Shown here: positions 49,274 through 61,459 of the stretch, one piece after another
How the letters are laid out: each line of letters starts with the position of its first letter
Numbering within the stretch: position 1 is the stretch's first letter
From: Aldrovandia affinis
Lineage: Eukaryota > Chordata > Actinopteri > Notacanthiformes > Halosauridae
NCBI GenBank assembly: GCA_029706075.1
Contig: JAINUG010000109.1
Location: forward strand, 1,997,501-2,061,500
Direction of reading: 5' to 3'
DNA length: 64,000 bases
Made by a program: the position numbers and the translations under genes
Notes under the pieces: generated by a model
Seen by the model: the letters and a program-made list of their open reading frames with translations, nothing else
Databases searched by the model: none
What the model was told of the DNA's origin: nothing

Positions 49274-50787
49274 CTGGAGACCACATTGAGCGACGAAATG
49301 GGGAAAATCCGAAAGTATGCGAGAGTTGGTCCAGACGTCGTAAAAAACAAAGAGAAAGGAAAAAAAGTCGAATCCATTCAGTCTTCCTTCTTCATTTCTT
49401 CAGCTATACGATTCTAAAAAAGAACAAATACACGTTAAAAATGAAATACATTTTCAAAATAAATGCACGTATTCAAACTGAGCCTTGCATATTACTAAAG
49501 TAAAATCCTAATTTTTGGCAAGAGCTGCAAAGGCGGAGACCACAGCCCTGTTTTAATAACCTACTCGAGTTAAAGGATATTAATCGCTGATAACAACACT
49601 ATCTAAAGTATGTTGCCTATTTGCGTACTAAAAAGAGAATGTTGCCCAAATTGACACGTGATAAAGCTACACTGTGAAAGTTTATTTCAGCATACTAGCT
49701 GGATCTCTTGGCTCGCAAGGAAACTGCTCACAAGCAGGTCTTTTGCCATTTTGCTCAAGCTAAATTTGCAATTTGCTAAATCTAATATTTTGCACGTCTT
49801 TGTACAAAAGTTAAAGACGACATTTATTTATTTATTATATATATACACACACATACAAAAATGGACGATGATAAGAGTTTAAAAACAACCCATTGCAGCG
49901 CACAGTTTAATATATTTTAATATGCCTAACTAAATGTTTTGTCAGAGGAATTTAAGCCAAGTTGGTATATCTCACAAAGTAGCCTACTGGCCACGCGTAG
50001 AAAGCTATTGAGTTAGCTTAGCAATCAAGTGCAGTGACGTTACAATACCTAGACTACATTTTGGATTTTAGGAGTTGGTTTAACACGCTAGCCACAGGGT
50101 CACCTCCAAAACTATAAACAGAGGAGCAATTTTAAACTGTTTGGCAGTTACTTAGTTAAGTTTACCCAGCTTCCTCTGAACTCGTGAAACTAAAACGTCC
50201 AGTAGAGCTAAAAAGATACAACGTGTTCCCATTCTGGGAAACTGTATCCCAAGTGAACAATGTGAGCTAGTCAGAGCTACTGCACCTACGTGTGAAATTC
50301 AAGAAAAGGGCTGCCAAAATTGACAATTCTTCCCCTAGATGGTTAACTTTTCGCCCAGGACGAACAACAAAGGCAGGGGTGTCCTTTCGTCTCTTTGGAT
50401 CAAACTTGGTGGGTAAATTAGCTACTTTTTTATATCTGCCGAAAAAGGTGGGCACCCAAAAGTCGACTCGCAGTTATATTTCAAGACCAGAGATGGCAAG
50501 CTAGCTAGCTATTAATGTGGCTAGTCTTAGAAAACGCACAATGTAGCTAGCGAATTAGCCATTTCTTTCCTTAACACTACATTGTATGAGGTTATCCAAT
50601 TGTATGTCCCTCAGGAGTCGTTGGTCTTGCGAGCCATTTGTATTTGTAAGGCTAGCTTCCACACATTTCAGTCACACTGACAAAGAGTGTCTAACATCGT
50701 TGGGTAACGTTAGCTGGTGTATTGTTATGTTACTCGGTTGTGCTGGGTTGCCAGTTAATCAGTATGGATGGTTAGCTCCAAACTTAC
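49274..50787 (-). other. probable 5' UTR intron of arhgap21
   Basis: About 1.5 kb between the strong donor at 50,788/50,787 and the acceptor at 49,274. It is A/T-rich, with no repeat family recognised. It contains further GCTAGCTAGC-type palindromic runs (about 50,500-50,530 and 50,700-50,715). Confidence 0.4.
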
Positions 50788-51160
50788 CTGGACGAGCTAG
50801 ATAGCCACACGTTCACTGCGAATAAAAACAGGATAAACAAAGCCATTCATCGTCGAAAATCCAGAACAATTCGTTTGGAGATCAAAAACTCATTATGCCA
50901 AGGACTCTGTCATCAATCCAGGAAACTCGCCAAATGTGTGAAAGAGCTAGCGAGCGTCAGCTAGCCTATCTACTACTGCGAGCGAACAACCTGTTTGCAA
51001 AACCATACAGAGGCAACGTGATAAACGCCCATTAAAAACAGAAAAATATTTCCTTCCTTCGTGTGAACAGAACAACCATTATTCCAAAACATGATGTAGT
51101 CCATAGTTACGCGTTCAAATCCTCTTTAATCAGGTAACAATATAAATTCGTTTGCCATGC
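50788..51160 (-). other. arhgap21: probable non-coding first exon of arhgap21 (5' UTR)
   Basis: A perfect consensus donor, CGTCCAG/GTAAGTTT, lies on the minus strand at 50,788. It is downstream of a CpG-rich region and upstream of the coding exon whose acceptor is at about 49,273. I infer a first exon running from the CpG-rich region to this donor. The right end is a guess because the transcription start is unknown. If the exon reaches this far, several short upstream reading frames would lie in the leader, for example one starting ATGGCAAACGAA near 51,158. Cap-site or 5' RACE data would settle the extent. Confidence 0.4.
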
Positions 51161-51290
51161 CCTTCCCTTTCGCCCCGCCGTTGCGCGGTGGACCGTAGGA
51201 TTGAGGGTACACAGATCTCAACTCCCTGGAAACACCTCCCTCCTCTCGCCCGCGGCGCGCGCACCCAATCACGTTCAGCTTTTGAATTCG
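51160..51290 (-). promoter_or_regulatory. candidate CpG-rich core promoter of arhgap21
   Basis: This is the most CpG-rich segment of an otherwise A/T-rich area: CGCCCCGCCG, TTGCGCGG and CGCCCGCGGCGCGCGC. A CCAAT box (ACCCAATCA) lies at about 51,264-51,272. It sits just upstream of the inferred first exon for a minus-strand gene. No TATA box is evident at a fixed distance, as is usual for CpG promoters. The call is inferred from composition and position only. Confidence 0.5.
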
Positions 51291-51299
51291 GTTTCAAAC

Positions 51300-53160
51300 T
51301 CAGCCAACTAAACGCGTTTTCCCATTCCTAACGAGCAAGATAACCATCCCAGGAAGATGTGCTCCAAATGTCATTGCATTTAGTTTGTAACTTTTTAAAG
51401 GGAATTACCTTAAACCTTTAACATTTTCTTGTTGAGTTTATAAGAACTTCAATGATTTTATTGGTGACTACATGAAGTGTTCTATAGTATTTGATGACCC
51501 GAAACGAGCCATTCTCACATTTTTGTTCAAATAGCAACAGCAGTTTTCAATTTAATGTCCCATAAAACAAGCAAAGGCATAATTGTGGTTAACTATCCAA
51601 ATCATTCTATATACATTTTTGGACCTGAAACAAACATTTATCAGAAAAACAATTAAAATCCTGCCGTGAAGTCTCAGGTCACCTTACCACACTTAATAAA
51701 ATGAGCCAGATGTTTTTTTCACTGAGTATGGCCTGTATCCATAAACACGTTAAGTAGCCTACAATCTATTACCTCTACCAACAAACAGGTTTAATAGTTT
51801 ACGGTGACAAAGTTAATTATCTGTCTGTTGTTATACATGAATATGGGGATTCCATTTTTTTAAATACAGTATTATACTACGAAACAAGGCATTAATGAAT
51901 ATTTACTCTTAATTTTATTTGTATGTGCATTATTTAAGTTCCACATTTGTTGGCAAAATCCATAGTGGATTTTAATTTGAAATATTTGTCACTCAGTGTC
52001 TATTGTGATGGTCTGCTGGCCGCCATGTATTCCATGTGTTGTTTTACATATTGTCAAGTCCTGTCCTGGTGCTGTTTCCAATATAAGTTCAGATTCTATT
52101 GCACATGACAATACTGTTTAACAGTGTTAGACACAAGACAAAGGATGACAGGAGTCCGCTTGCAAGGCCCCCTGCAATACAATACAGATGGACAATGGGA
52201 GACCTCCTTTGACCCATTCACAAAAAGCTATTTTGCTTAAGAGAAGAGATCTATCACCCTTTGTACAGTAAAATGATTGGATACCCTATCACAGTGTGTG
52301 GTTTATACAGTGTAGACTAATTTGAATACCCATATATTTTCAAAAGAGCATAATTATTATGCATACATATTATGAATATTATGATATGCTTAATATTTAA
52401 TAATATAATTCCAGTACATGGTATATGGCTGCTGCACCTAAGATGGACAAGGAGTAGTGCAAGAAAATCTTGTCCATGATTTTATTGAAACTAATTTCAG
52501 GCAGTGGTAATTAAACTATATTAATGATTTACAGTAGCTCAACAAAGACTCGACAGCTATTTTCTGCTGCCTGCTTCGTAACAACATTTCCCCAAATTAA
52601 CTAATAGGGTCTTCACAGTATTTTAATGGATGTTGAACAAACATGATGTTGTACAGCTTGCATAACTATCTTTTGTTGTTGAAAGACCTTTGAGGAGTCC
52701 ACACTGACACTGGTAATGACATAAATCACAAATTTGGTATTTTTGCCACAAGCAAAGTCTGGGTATCCCCCACACAGTTCTGACTTGGCTGCAGTTACAT
52801 AAATACATATTTCAAGACATACACTGTATCAAACGAAGGATGCACAATTGCATATTCAATGTATATGGCATTTTAATATTGAATTTTCGGATAATAAAAC
52901 CCTATTATCCCCTCAAGCAATGTATGAATTAGCAGATATTTGTTAATTATTCAGGAGTCTTCATTCATTAACAGTATGCAAGCAGGAAAATATACTGTAT
53001 CAATTATTTATCTTTTATGAATTATGTGGGGTTATTTGACTCCATAAAATTGGTGGAAAAAATAATTATCACATTTTTTAATTGTTTCTTAATTAACAAC
53101 TACTTGAGTATATATGCAAGCAATTGATAAGGGAGCAAACATATGGTTGTGTATTTGAAT
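51300..53160. other. intergenic sequence upstream of arhgap21
   Basis: A/T-rich sequence without a repeat family, exon or frame that I recognise. A weakly palindromic TAATATTATG-rich patch occurs near 52,350-52,410. Confidence 0.5.
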
Positions 53161-53163
53161 ATA

Positions 53164-53272
53164 TTTACATTTTAGTCATTAAGGCATGGTCCTTATCCAG
53201 ATCAACTTTAACATTTTACACAGTTTACATTTCTGTTACATACAATCTATTTATACAGCTGAGTACTGGTGG
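53164..53272 (-). repeat. SINE family A fragment
   Basis: TTTACATTTTAGTCATTAAG, CACAGTTTACATTTCTGTTA and CAATCTATTTATACAGCTGA: the 3' half of the family, reversed and diverged. Confidence 0.65.
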
Positions 53273-53559
53273 GCATAGATGGCAGCAATTATTAACTGCC
53301 TCCAGTCACATCCTGCCCAGCCAATCAGCATTCTGTGAGTGGCTGCAGGGGGCAGGACCGTGCCAATCAACCAATTCACAACTGGCGCTGACGCTGAGCC
53401 TTCCCTTCATGAATTCTGCTTCTTATTTGAAATTTGAAGAACCGTTTCTGGAGTCAACATTGGTCCAGACCATAATAGCACAGCAGTGAGCAAATATTAA
53501 TCTGACGCTTATGATATTATCATGCAGCTTCTACAGATCAGACTGAAAGGTAGAAACTA

Positions 53560-54046
53560 GCTATCATCACACGTCCCGCTGCTCGCCACCAGAGGGCCAC
53601 ACATTGGACACTTGATTATTCCCTGATTGCCTTATTGTATTCTTGATTAATGGTTTTGTTGTTTTGATTGTTTGAGTGGATTATTGTCTCAGTGTTTTCA
53701 CCTGTGTCTCGTTTGCGTTCATTATTTAAGTTGTCTGTTTTCTGTGCTCAGTCTTGAGTTCTCTTGCCCAGAGTTACTGCCAGCTTTTGTATGCCTACCA
53801 GGACTCTTTTGTGTTTACCCTTTTTGTCTTTGTGTTATTTTGGTTTACTGTTTTCGAGCTCTATGTTTTGGGAACCTTGTTTGTTCCACTTTTGTTTGTT
53901 AGCCGTTTTAGTTTTTGTGTTACCTACCGTCACCTCTGTACTGCCCCGAGCTTTGACAACCTCAGTAAAGATTTACATTTTTCATCACATATCTGTCTCT
54001 GCCTCATCTCTGCACTTGGGTTCACTTAATCACCAGTTGTCCCATT
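53560..54046 (+). mobile_element. possible solo LTR of a Gypsy-like fossil
   Basis: T-rich, non-coding segment of about 490 bp opening CACGTCCCGCTGCTCGCCAC-CAGAGGG and closing GCACTTGGGTTCACTTAATC ... CCCATTACA, with a TATTTAAG box near 53,725. This layout is that of fish LTRs found near Gypsy-type elements. No internal coding region is beside it, so if real it is an old solo copy. The assignment rests on texture and remembered word order. Confidence 0.3.
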
Positions 54047-55925
54047 ACACACATGATATTAACAGCAACAAAAAGCAAAGAAATCTTCTAATTATAGACT
54101 CTAAAGAATATATGCTTATTAGTTATGACATATATTATTTATGATGTCTGGTTGTATGTTGTGGAAAATCCCACTGAGCCAGACCAGCAGCAGTAGCACT
54201 TTACACCCCCTGTATTTTCCCATTTTCCCTCGAGAAGCAGAGGCCAGGCTGTTAAACTTCAACACCACTGATGATGTCACCCTGGTTTCTGTACTCGCAG
54301 GTGCTGCAAAACCCAGCACACCTGAACAGGTGGCACCTGAATGTGCTTTCTGTTACAACAAATGGGCCTCTCTCTGTCTCTCTTACTTCAGAGAGGGATA
54401 ACAACCTCAGAATACATTATGTTTATTGTATTTACAAACCCATGCAGTTTTAAATTGTGCTCAGATCAATGGGAAATTAGGGAAACTGCAGGACAATAAC
54501 ATCTTTTTTTCCCTGGAGCAAAGAATTGTTGTGTGTTCTAGTAACTCAGGACAACTAGTAAAACCACACATTGTAGCTCTTCCATATAACCACAAACACA
54601 TGGTCTGGCATTAATCCATTTCTTTGATCATAATCAGTGAATTACATACAATGACACGCACACAGACACAAACATGCAGAAAAACAACATAATAGTAATA
54701 GCTGGAATGGTACATTAAGTGCAATCCTTCAAATTAATTTGTGAGTGAAGTTCTGACTAAAAATGATCCTTACCTCAGGGAAGAGTAGGCTTGGCACACA
54801 AGTTTGATTTTGTGCTTCTTTAGACCAGTTTTGCCTTGCCAAGTGCCAAAGTAAAGAGGCACAATGTTAAAACAGCTCAAATAACAGAACAGGAAATGTG
54901 TTTTAGCTGGGACAGTATCGTAATCCATGCTTGCTTTACAGATAAAACTGCAGAATCACATGTCATGGACAGGGAGTGTCAGTTTTTTTTGTCCCTCAAA
55001 AATGTACATCATTCTACTGATACCCTACTTTTCAAGTGCATTTACTTGTTCACTTAACCCTGTCATGTAAAAGCTTCCTTTATACTTTAAGAACCATCTC
55101 GGTTTTCCTTTGTCCATTGTTGATGCCAAACGGGTTCCCATGAAAGCTTAATGGATTGACAAGAGGTACGAAACCATTTCTGTGGTCTGACGAGACTGCG
55201 ATCAGGAAGGACAATGAGACACAACAAAGAATTGTATTGTCTCTGCTGCCGCGTAGACTTAAGAAGCGCAGTTCCCATTGATGCTCTAAGCAAGAGCTTT
55301 CCTCTGGTGAATCCAGCACACCTGTTCAATAGAAAACAGAGCGGAGCATTTGAGCCATGGCTGTGTTTCACACAACAATAAGGAAGTATATATAACCACA
55401 GGAGGCCAAAGTGATTCAGACGCAGAATTGAAAACAGAACAAAGAGGGCTCTCAAAAGATTAACTTTCATAACTTTTCATAAAGTTCCTTTGTTGTGTTG
55501 AAATAAATGGGTCACTTTGATGATGTGCATATGAACCTCAGTCATTTTCAAATTGGCCTAAAAACTTAAAATATTTGGACAACAGTGGTCAGATAGATAA
55601 CACAAAACATTTTTTTTCTGAACAATTAAAAAAATACATTATATAAAATTTGAACACAATCAACATCAATGGAACTTAGTTAATGGGAGTGAAAAAAGGG
55701 GTGGAGGGGTAGGGAGGGGCAGGCAGGACTCCAAATGAAGGACCACTATACTACACATGGCACACAACCTATTTAAGTCTGGAGTCTGGCTTTGGAAACA
55801 CTTCCACTGAATATATTTATACTTCCTCTAAATATACACACATATACATATAAATAAATATATATATACTGTATATATATATATATTGATAGATAGATAT
55901 AAAACATGTGCTAATGTTTCTCTCC
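54047..55925. other. intergenic sequence, unassigned
   Basis: No exon with acceptable splice sites and no repeat family recognised. A TA-rich simple repeat with GATA units lies at 55,840-55,900. Confidence 0.5.
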
Positions 55926-55929
55926 TAGG

Positions 55930-56080
55930 TGTGGTGTGCATCTGTCTGTGATGACATCTGCTGTGTTGTTGCTGTGCTGTTCCTCTAGCTGTGATTATTC
56001 TCTCCATTTTAAATGCACTTATTGTATTAAGGCGCTCTGGATAACAGCCTCTGCTAAATGCCTAAAATGTAAAGAAGGAC
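55930..56080 (+). repeat. L2-like LINE tail
   Basis: CTCTAGCTGTGATTATTCTC, AAATGCACTTATTGTATTAA and GGCGCTCTGGATAACAGCCT-CTGCTAAATGCC parallel the end of the copy at 5,800-6,160. Confidence 0.6.
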
Positions 56081-56725
56081 TAGGGACAAATGTCCTGGCC
56101 ACATTTGTTTTTGTTTTCTTTTCCCTGGTGTTCCGTCAGAGATCTTTCCTGTGCTTCCACACCTCCCCTCCCAGCAGGGGGGCTCTTACTGGTCACCCCC
56201 TTGTTCTGCTCAAGCAATATGCTGGCCAGGTCTCTGTCATCATCTCCATGCTCCGTCCGAATGATCCATAGGTGTGGACAGGGATCATTGTTAGTCTCTC
56301 CAGGGGTCACTCTTCTGTGTCTGGATCCATTTGGTTGATTGTGGGGTACTTAGCAGGAGTTCAAGAGGCCAGAATGAGGTGAGCTACATCAAGTGATCCA
56401 ACCAGGAATATATTTAGTTTATTTCACTTATAGCATTAATAGGATGATGGAAAAATAATTCTGTTGATTTTCTTCAAAAGCATTAACCAGTATAGCTCAT
56501 AATAACACATTTTTAATACTGAAAGAATTCACTTCAACAGCTTGGCATGCAGACATTTTCTAGCTTTAAAACTGGTGGGACAGGAGGGAAAGGGGCATTC
56601 TTTTATTTTGGCAGTAACACGTACAGTAAGTGAAGAAGACAGACATTGATAAACCACCAAATATCACAGATCCTGCTATGTATTATGAGGCTTGTGCCAA
56701 GGGGTGCAACATTTCTTTCTGCACT

Positions 56726-57129
56726 GCAGGTTCGATTCCCAGGCACTGCCGTTGTACCCTTAAGCAAGTTACTTAACCTGAAGTGCCTCAGTATAAATAC
56801 CCAGCCTGTATTTACATTTTACATTTACATTTTAGGCATTTAGCAGACGCTCTTATCTAGAGCGACTTACACAGTTTGCATTTCTTTACATACAATCCAT
56901 TTATACAGCTGGACATTTTACTGAAGCAATTCAGGTTAAGTACCTTGCTCAAGGGTACAACAGCAGTGCCCCACCTGGGAATTGAACCTGCAACATCTGA
57001 GTTACAGGACCAGCTCCCCAACCATTACACTACACTGCCAGCCTATAAATGGATTGTATGTACAGAAATGCAAACTGTGTAAGTCGCTCTAGATAGGAGT
57101 GTTTGCTAAATGCCCGTAGTGTAATGTAA
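56726..57129 (+). repeat. SINE family A, host copy split by another SINE
   Basis: Left part 56,726-56,810 (GCAGGTTCGATTCCCAGG ... CCAGCCTGTA) and right part 57,040-57,129 (GCCTATAAATGGATTGTATG ... GTCGCTCTAGATAGGAG ... GCTAAATGCC) are the two pieces of one forward copy. Confidence 0.85.
56811..57039 (-). repeat. SINE family A, guest copy
   Basis: Complete reverse copy from TTTACATTTTACATTTACAT and GCATTTAGCAGACGCTCTTA to CCAACCATTACACTACACTG. The flanks AGCCTGTA and AGCCTATA are a short target-site duplication with one difference. Confidence 0.88.
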
Positions 57130-57341
57130 AGCAGGTGCCAGCTTCTGACGAGCCACAGAATGACAGAAAGGAACCATTGTGAAGAATACTTTCCCCCCAA
57201 GAGAAAAAGTTGCAAAGTCTTAATGTGATGTTCAGTCCCTTGTGATTCCAAGTGACGGGGTCTGAATGAATATAACTGAAGTTATGATTTAATCCAGTCA
57301 AATGTAGCTTCCTTAGTGAAAAACATTTATGGAATACAGCT
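57128..57341 (+). repeat. direct repeat, copy 1
   Basis: Shares AAAGCAGGTGCCAGCTTCT, GAGCCACAGAAT, AGAAAGGAA, TGAATATAA.TGAAGTTATG and GTAGCTTCCTT with 57,718-57,920. Confidence 0.75.
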
Positions 57342-57717
57342 AGCTCATTGTAAAGAAGACTTAGCCTCAATTGTCAGGCTTGTAACTTTACTGTACGTAA
57401 GAGCCTGAGCCTGTCTGGTTTGAGTTCACCTAAATCCCAGGGATGTGCTTTGCTAATAAACCACTCTGACGAATCATGATTTTATGTAGGCGGAGCCTCC
57501 AATTGGAGGTGGCAATTCAATCCAACTCAACCATTGACCTATAACATAATACTGGCAGAACCAATCAGATTGCAGGACACAAATCTTATAAAACTGTGAC
57601 TTCCCTTTCCAGATGCTCTGGAGAGAGAGCATCTGGGGTGGAGACTGAAGAGGAATTTAACAGGAAAGTGGAAAATGGTTTTGCACAGAATTGACATGCG
57701 GTGTGCATTGAATTTAT

Positions 57718-57920
57718 AAAGCAGGTGCCAGCTTCTAATGAGCCACAGAATTACTTTCAGAAAGGAAATGCTGACACTGTGAATAATATTTTTCAGGTCT
57801 TAATGTTCAAACCCACAGTGCCTTGTGGTTCCAATGGGTTCTAAGTGAATATAATGGAAGTTATGATTCCAACCAGTCAAAAGTAGCTTCCTTTGCAAAA
57901 CAAACATTTATGGATAATAC
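57718..57920 (+). repeat. direct repeat, copy 2
   Basis: Partner of 57,128-57,341 at a distance of 590 bp, with small insertions and deletions. No terminal features mark it as a transposon. Confidence 0.75.
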
Positions 57921-58104
57921 AACTGCCTTCAGAGAATTTTTTAAATGTTGCCAAGGATAAAGTCTGCAGTGCATTGTCCTTAATACACAAGAGATAGCAG
58001 AACAATAACTGAGAAAACACAATAACCCCAAAAAATATTTTTGTTAAAGTAGGACAAACTGAAAAAAATAACATAATAGAGGGCATCTGTTGTGCTCCCT
58101 TGTT

Positions 58105-58325
58105 TTGTTCTTTATGGAGTCTGTGTGCCAGTGTATGTGTCTAGGTGTGTGTCTTTGTACCAGCGTATGTGTATAGGTGTAGGTGTTTCTGTGTTCGTCT
58201 TTGTGTCAGTGTATGTGTGTGTGTTTGTGTGTCTGTCTTTGTGTCAGTGTATGTGTGTAGGTGTGTCTGTGGGTCAGTGATATGTGTGTAGGTGTGTCTG
58301 AGTGTCATTGTATGTCTGTGGGTGG
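58105..58325. repeat. degenerate GTGTCTTTGTGTCAGTGTAT minisatellite
   Basis: Units of roughly 36-50 bp built from TGTGTGTAGGTGTGTCT and TTTGTGTCAGTGTATGTG. Confidence 0.85.
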
Positions 58326-58329
58326 AGCG

Positions 58330-59850
58330 ACAGGTGCTAATTGACGATGATGCATACCTGTGTACCTGGATGCCTGAACCTTTTAAACAGCCCATCTACT
58401 CCAACAACATGCTCTCGCTCGCCGTCCTCAGATCCAATTCCACATAGCAAGTTTACCGCGTGATTTTGCTTGTGTTATTTCCATATTATTTGTCTGTTTC
58501 ATGTAGGTTGCAGTTGGGACAGGCAGTGCATTTCTTTTTCCTTTTCTGTACCATCCAGGCTTAGGCCAGAGTAGGGACATTAGTGCGAAATCAGGTAGGA
58601 GTGCTGTACACTTCTGCAGGCCCCACTCTGGCCTGCCCACTAAATCATGACACCTTCCATTGACTGATGGTGGATTTTATGGTACTGCCATAGTTGTTAA
58701 TATAATGCAGGTGGTTTTTGGTTTGTTACATATTCGGGCAGATCTGGGATTGAGCTTTGTTTTTCTGTTCATGCTACATTGTTTCTTTGTACCACATGCT
58801 TTGTTTTCACAGTGGCAGATTGTGTATTGCTTGTGCAATTGTTGCATCTCTGTGGTGATGTAGTGTAGTTTGGGTAATTGCCTGCATTACATTGTATCGC
58901 TTGCTTTATTGGTATTACTTTGTATCCCTTTTCTGTAGCACATGCTTGGTTATATTGTTACTTTGTTGTGCGCTACTTTGCATTCTCTGTAGCATTCGCT
59001 TTGTTGCATGTCATATGCCATTTGAGTCGTTTGTCTTTTTGCTTTGTTGTATTGGTGGTTTTTTGTGTAACTGCTTTTCTCTCTCGCTAGTGTTACAGAC
59101 TGCAGGCCTATCCCATTTCCTAGTTGCTCTTGTCTAATCATGGTGTTATGATGTAGTTTGAGTTGGGAAAGTTTGTTGATGATCGAACCTTAGATCAGTT
59201 ATACCTTTGCAAGTAAGTTGATCTCTTGCTGATTGCAGAGTATTATAAAATTGATATGGTACACTCTGGCACTCAAAACGGAAATCAAAGCAAATTAACC
59301 TTGATGAATCCGCTGGTCCTGTGGAATTACCACTTAAGGACGAAAGTCCTGAGACTGCGGTTCAAGAGGCTTATTCCTCTCGGTCAGTTGAGCAGTCTTG
59401 ACTGTGAGCTGGTGAAAATTGCCATATAGAGAGCTTATGAACTGGTGCCAGAAGCCTATCACCAGAAATGTTGACGTTATTGAAAGTCGGATAATCCACT
59501 TATGTTTTGTTTGCCTGTGAGAAGTAGAGTTGGTTTGAATGTTGGTGTGTTGCACAAGGGGTTAAGCAGTTTTGATGAAGGAGACTCAAATAATTCAAAA
59601 ACTATCTACCTGAGTGTATTGCAACTTATCTCAATGAACAAAAAGTACTTGAATCAAAAATAAAAATTAATCACCAAAGCTACAGTGTTGTGCCCACGCG
59701 CACGAATGTGTTTTCCGAGAACTCCTCAGCATGTCATAGTGACGTCACTCGTAGGGAAATCCCCCAAAGGCTCAGCGGGTCGGTCAAAGGACCGAATTAT
59801 CAAAAATAAAAATTAAAAGCAAGACATGTATATATGTTATTTAGCAGATA
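58330..59850. other. intergenic sequence, unassigned
   Basis: T/G-rich stretch (58,650-59,220) with many TTTGTTGYRT words, then single-copy-looking sequence. It has the feel of an old retroelement, but I see no motif that names a family. Confidence 0.4.
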
Positions 59851-59856
59851 TATATG

Positions 59857-59905
59857 CTATTTAGCAGACGCTTTTATCCAAAGCTTTTAGTGAATGCATA
59901 CACAG
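59857..59905 (-). repeat. SINE tail fragment
   Basis: ATGCTATTTAGCAGACGCTT-TTATCCAAAGC and TAGTGAATGCATACA, same family as 6,931-7,030. Confidence 0.55.
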
Positions 59906-60126
59906 TTTTAATAGTGACCTAAATCTGGATGAAAAGGAGGCGGCCCTAATATAGTCTGGTAGGGCACTCTTGGAGGTCCAAACACTGAAAGCTATGTCAT
60001 GCTTTGATTTTAAATTGGGTTTGGGCACATTAGAAACATTACTTTCTCAGAATTCCCTTTCTTCCTTACAGTAAAATGCTTGCCTCATAACACTGTGTTC
60101 ACTATTACTCAATCACTGTAAAATAT

Positions 60127-60318
60127 ACATTACATTACATTACAGGCATTTAGCAGATGCTCTTATCCAGAGCAACTTACAGTTTACATTTCTTTCCAAT
60201 CCATTTATACAGCTGGATATTAACTGAAGCAATTCAGGTTAAGTACCTTGCTCAAGGGTACAACGGCAGTGTCCCACCTGGGGATTGAACCTGCAACCTT
60301 AACGTTACAAGCCCAGTT
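60127..60318 (-). repeat. SINE family A copy
   Basis: ACATTACATTACAGGCATTT, AGCAGATGCTCTTATCCAGA, TTAAGTACCTTGCTCAAGGG and CCCACCTGGGGATTGAACCT; stops at AGCCCAG, short of the head's 5' end. Confidence 0.85.
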
Positions 60319-60439
60319 TAAGGAATACGTGAGAGTGTAAACTCTACCCTCCATTTCCACACACTATGCCAAGGCACATTGAAGCTGTTCTGGAGCCTTG
60401 TGGTGGCCCAATGCATTATTACGACACTTTATGTTGGTG

Positions 60440-60712
60440 TTTCCTTTATTTATTTATTTAATTTTTATACATTTTCCCAATTTTTCTCCCAAATCTGTAA
60501 GCCAATTATACTCTTTATTCCAATTAACCCTCCCCCACAAATTCGCCACCCATCTCTACGGGGCAAGCTATGCCTCCTTCGAGACGGAACTCATCGACCC
60601 CCTTTCTGGAGATGCCCTTACGTGCTTCACAGCGAGTTTGTGCCGACCACCCTCCCCCTCCCCCACGAGCAGACAGCCAAATGCCGCCCCTGATGGGGGG
60701 CTAAGATGTGAT
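60440..60712 (-). repeat. SINE family B copy
   Basis: TTATTTATTTATTTAATTTT start, CCCAATTTTTCTCCCAAATC, CATCTCTACGGGGCAAGCTA, GAGACGGAACTCATCGACCC and GCAGACAGCCAAATGCCGCC. The tRNA-like head is missing. Confidence 0.78.
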
Positions 60713-61335
60713 TAATATCTATCATTTTTTTTTTTCATTGACCTTTTCCCATCTAGAACAGTATTTTGTACCCCCCCCACCTCGTAGAAAAGAACCATGT
60801 CTGGAACATTTTTTTTTTTCTTCCAAAATCTATTTGAAACAGATGTAGATACAGTTCATAATATGCTTGTATGTCAAAAGTGGGGGGCATTAAAGGTATC
60901 AAGCCACCTTTATTGGTCCAAAAATGCACACAAACCCATACATTTTCATAATATTAGGCTCAGACATATCATTCACAAATTGACAATTTATAATGAAAAA
61001 ATAGGTTTTAAAACAGGATACAGTGGAATGCCATGGATCTGCCCTGGGCCATCAACAGTTAGTGCTTTGTGGAGAACTTGGACAAGCTGCAGTAAATCCA
61101 ATGCCATTAATACCTATAAAGGTCTATGGAAATATCCAGATGATAAAAGATTCAGATTAACATAGACGAAGATGGACCACCTACAACTGTATGAGACTAT
61201 GGGGTCACCAATGTCAGTCTCTGATGGATGGAGCTATAATCTGCTGTCAATCAGTGACTTGAACCAATCAAAATGTTTTATTCTCCACAGCATTGCACAA
61301 TGATTGGCTCAAATCAGTGACTCACTGATACCATA

Positions 61336-61459
61336 CAGGTAACTGTCCAAATAAAGCCACGGCTGGTACCAGCGGATAGGCCCGGCTCTCCCCTTTCCAA
61401 CATTTCCAAGTGTCCCATCCGGATTACCAAAGTGTTGCCTTTACTTTGACAGTTACCTG
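61336..61459. mobile_element. tiny mariner-type MITE
   Basis: Ends CAGGTAACTGTC and GACAGTTACCTG are perfect inverted repeats, each flanked by TA; similarity continues through CCAAATAAAG / CTTTACTTTG, about 22 of 24 bp. CAGGTAACTGCCAAAATAAAG is a known fish mariner-family terminus. Total length 124 bp, with no coding capacity. It lies just beyond the probable prtfdc1 3' end. Confidence 0.8.

Noticed and set aside
51160-51290. Bidirectional promoter serving a plus-strand gene toward 53 kb
   Set aside because: No plus-strand exon with acceptable splice sites follows, and none is expected between prtfdc1 and arhgap21.
53672-54144. Hydrophobic overlapping frames resembling a membrane protein
   Set aside because: They arise from T-rich, LTR-like non-coding DNA.
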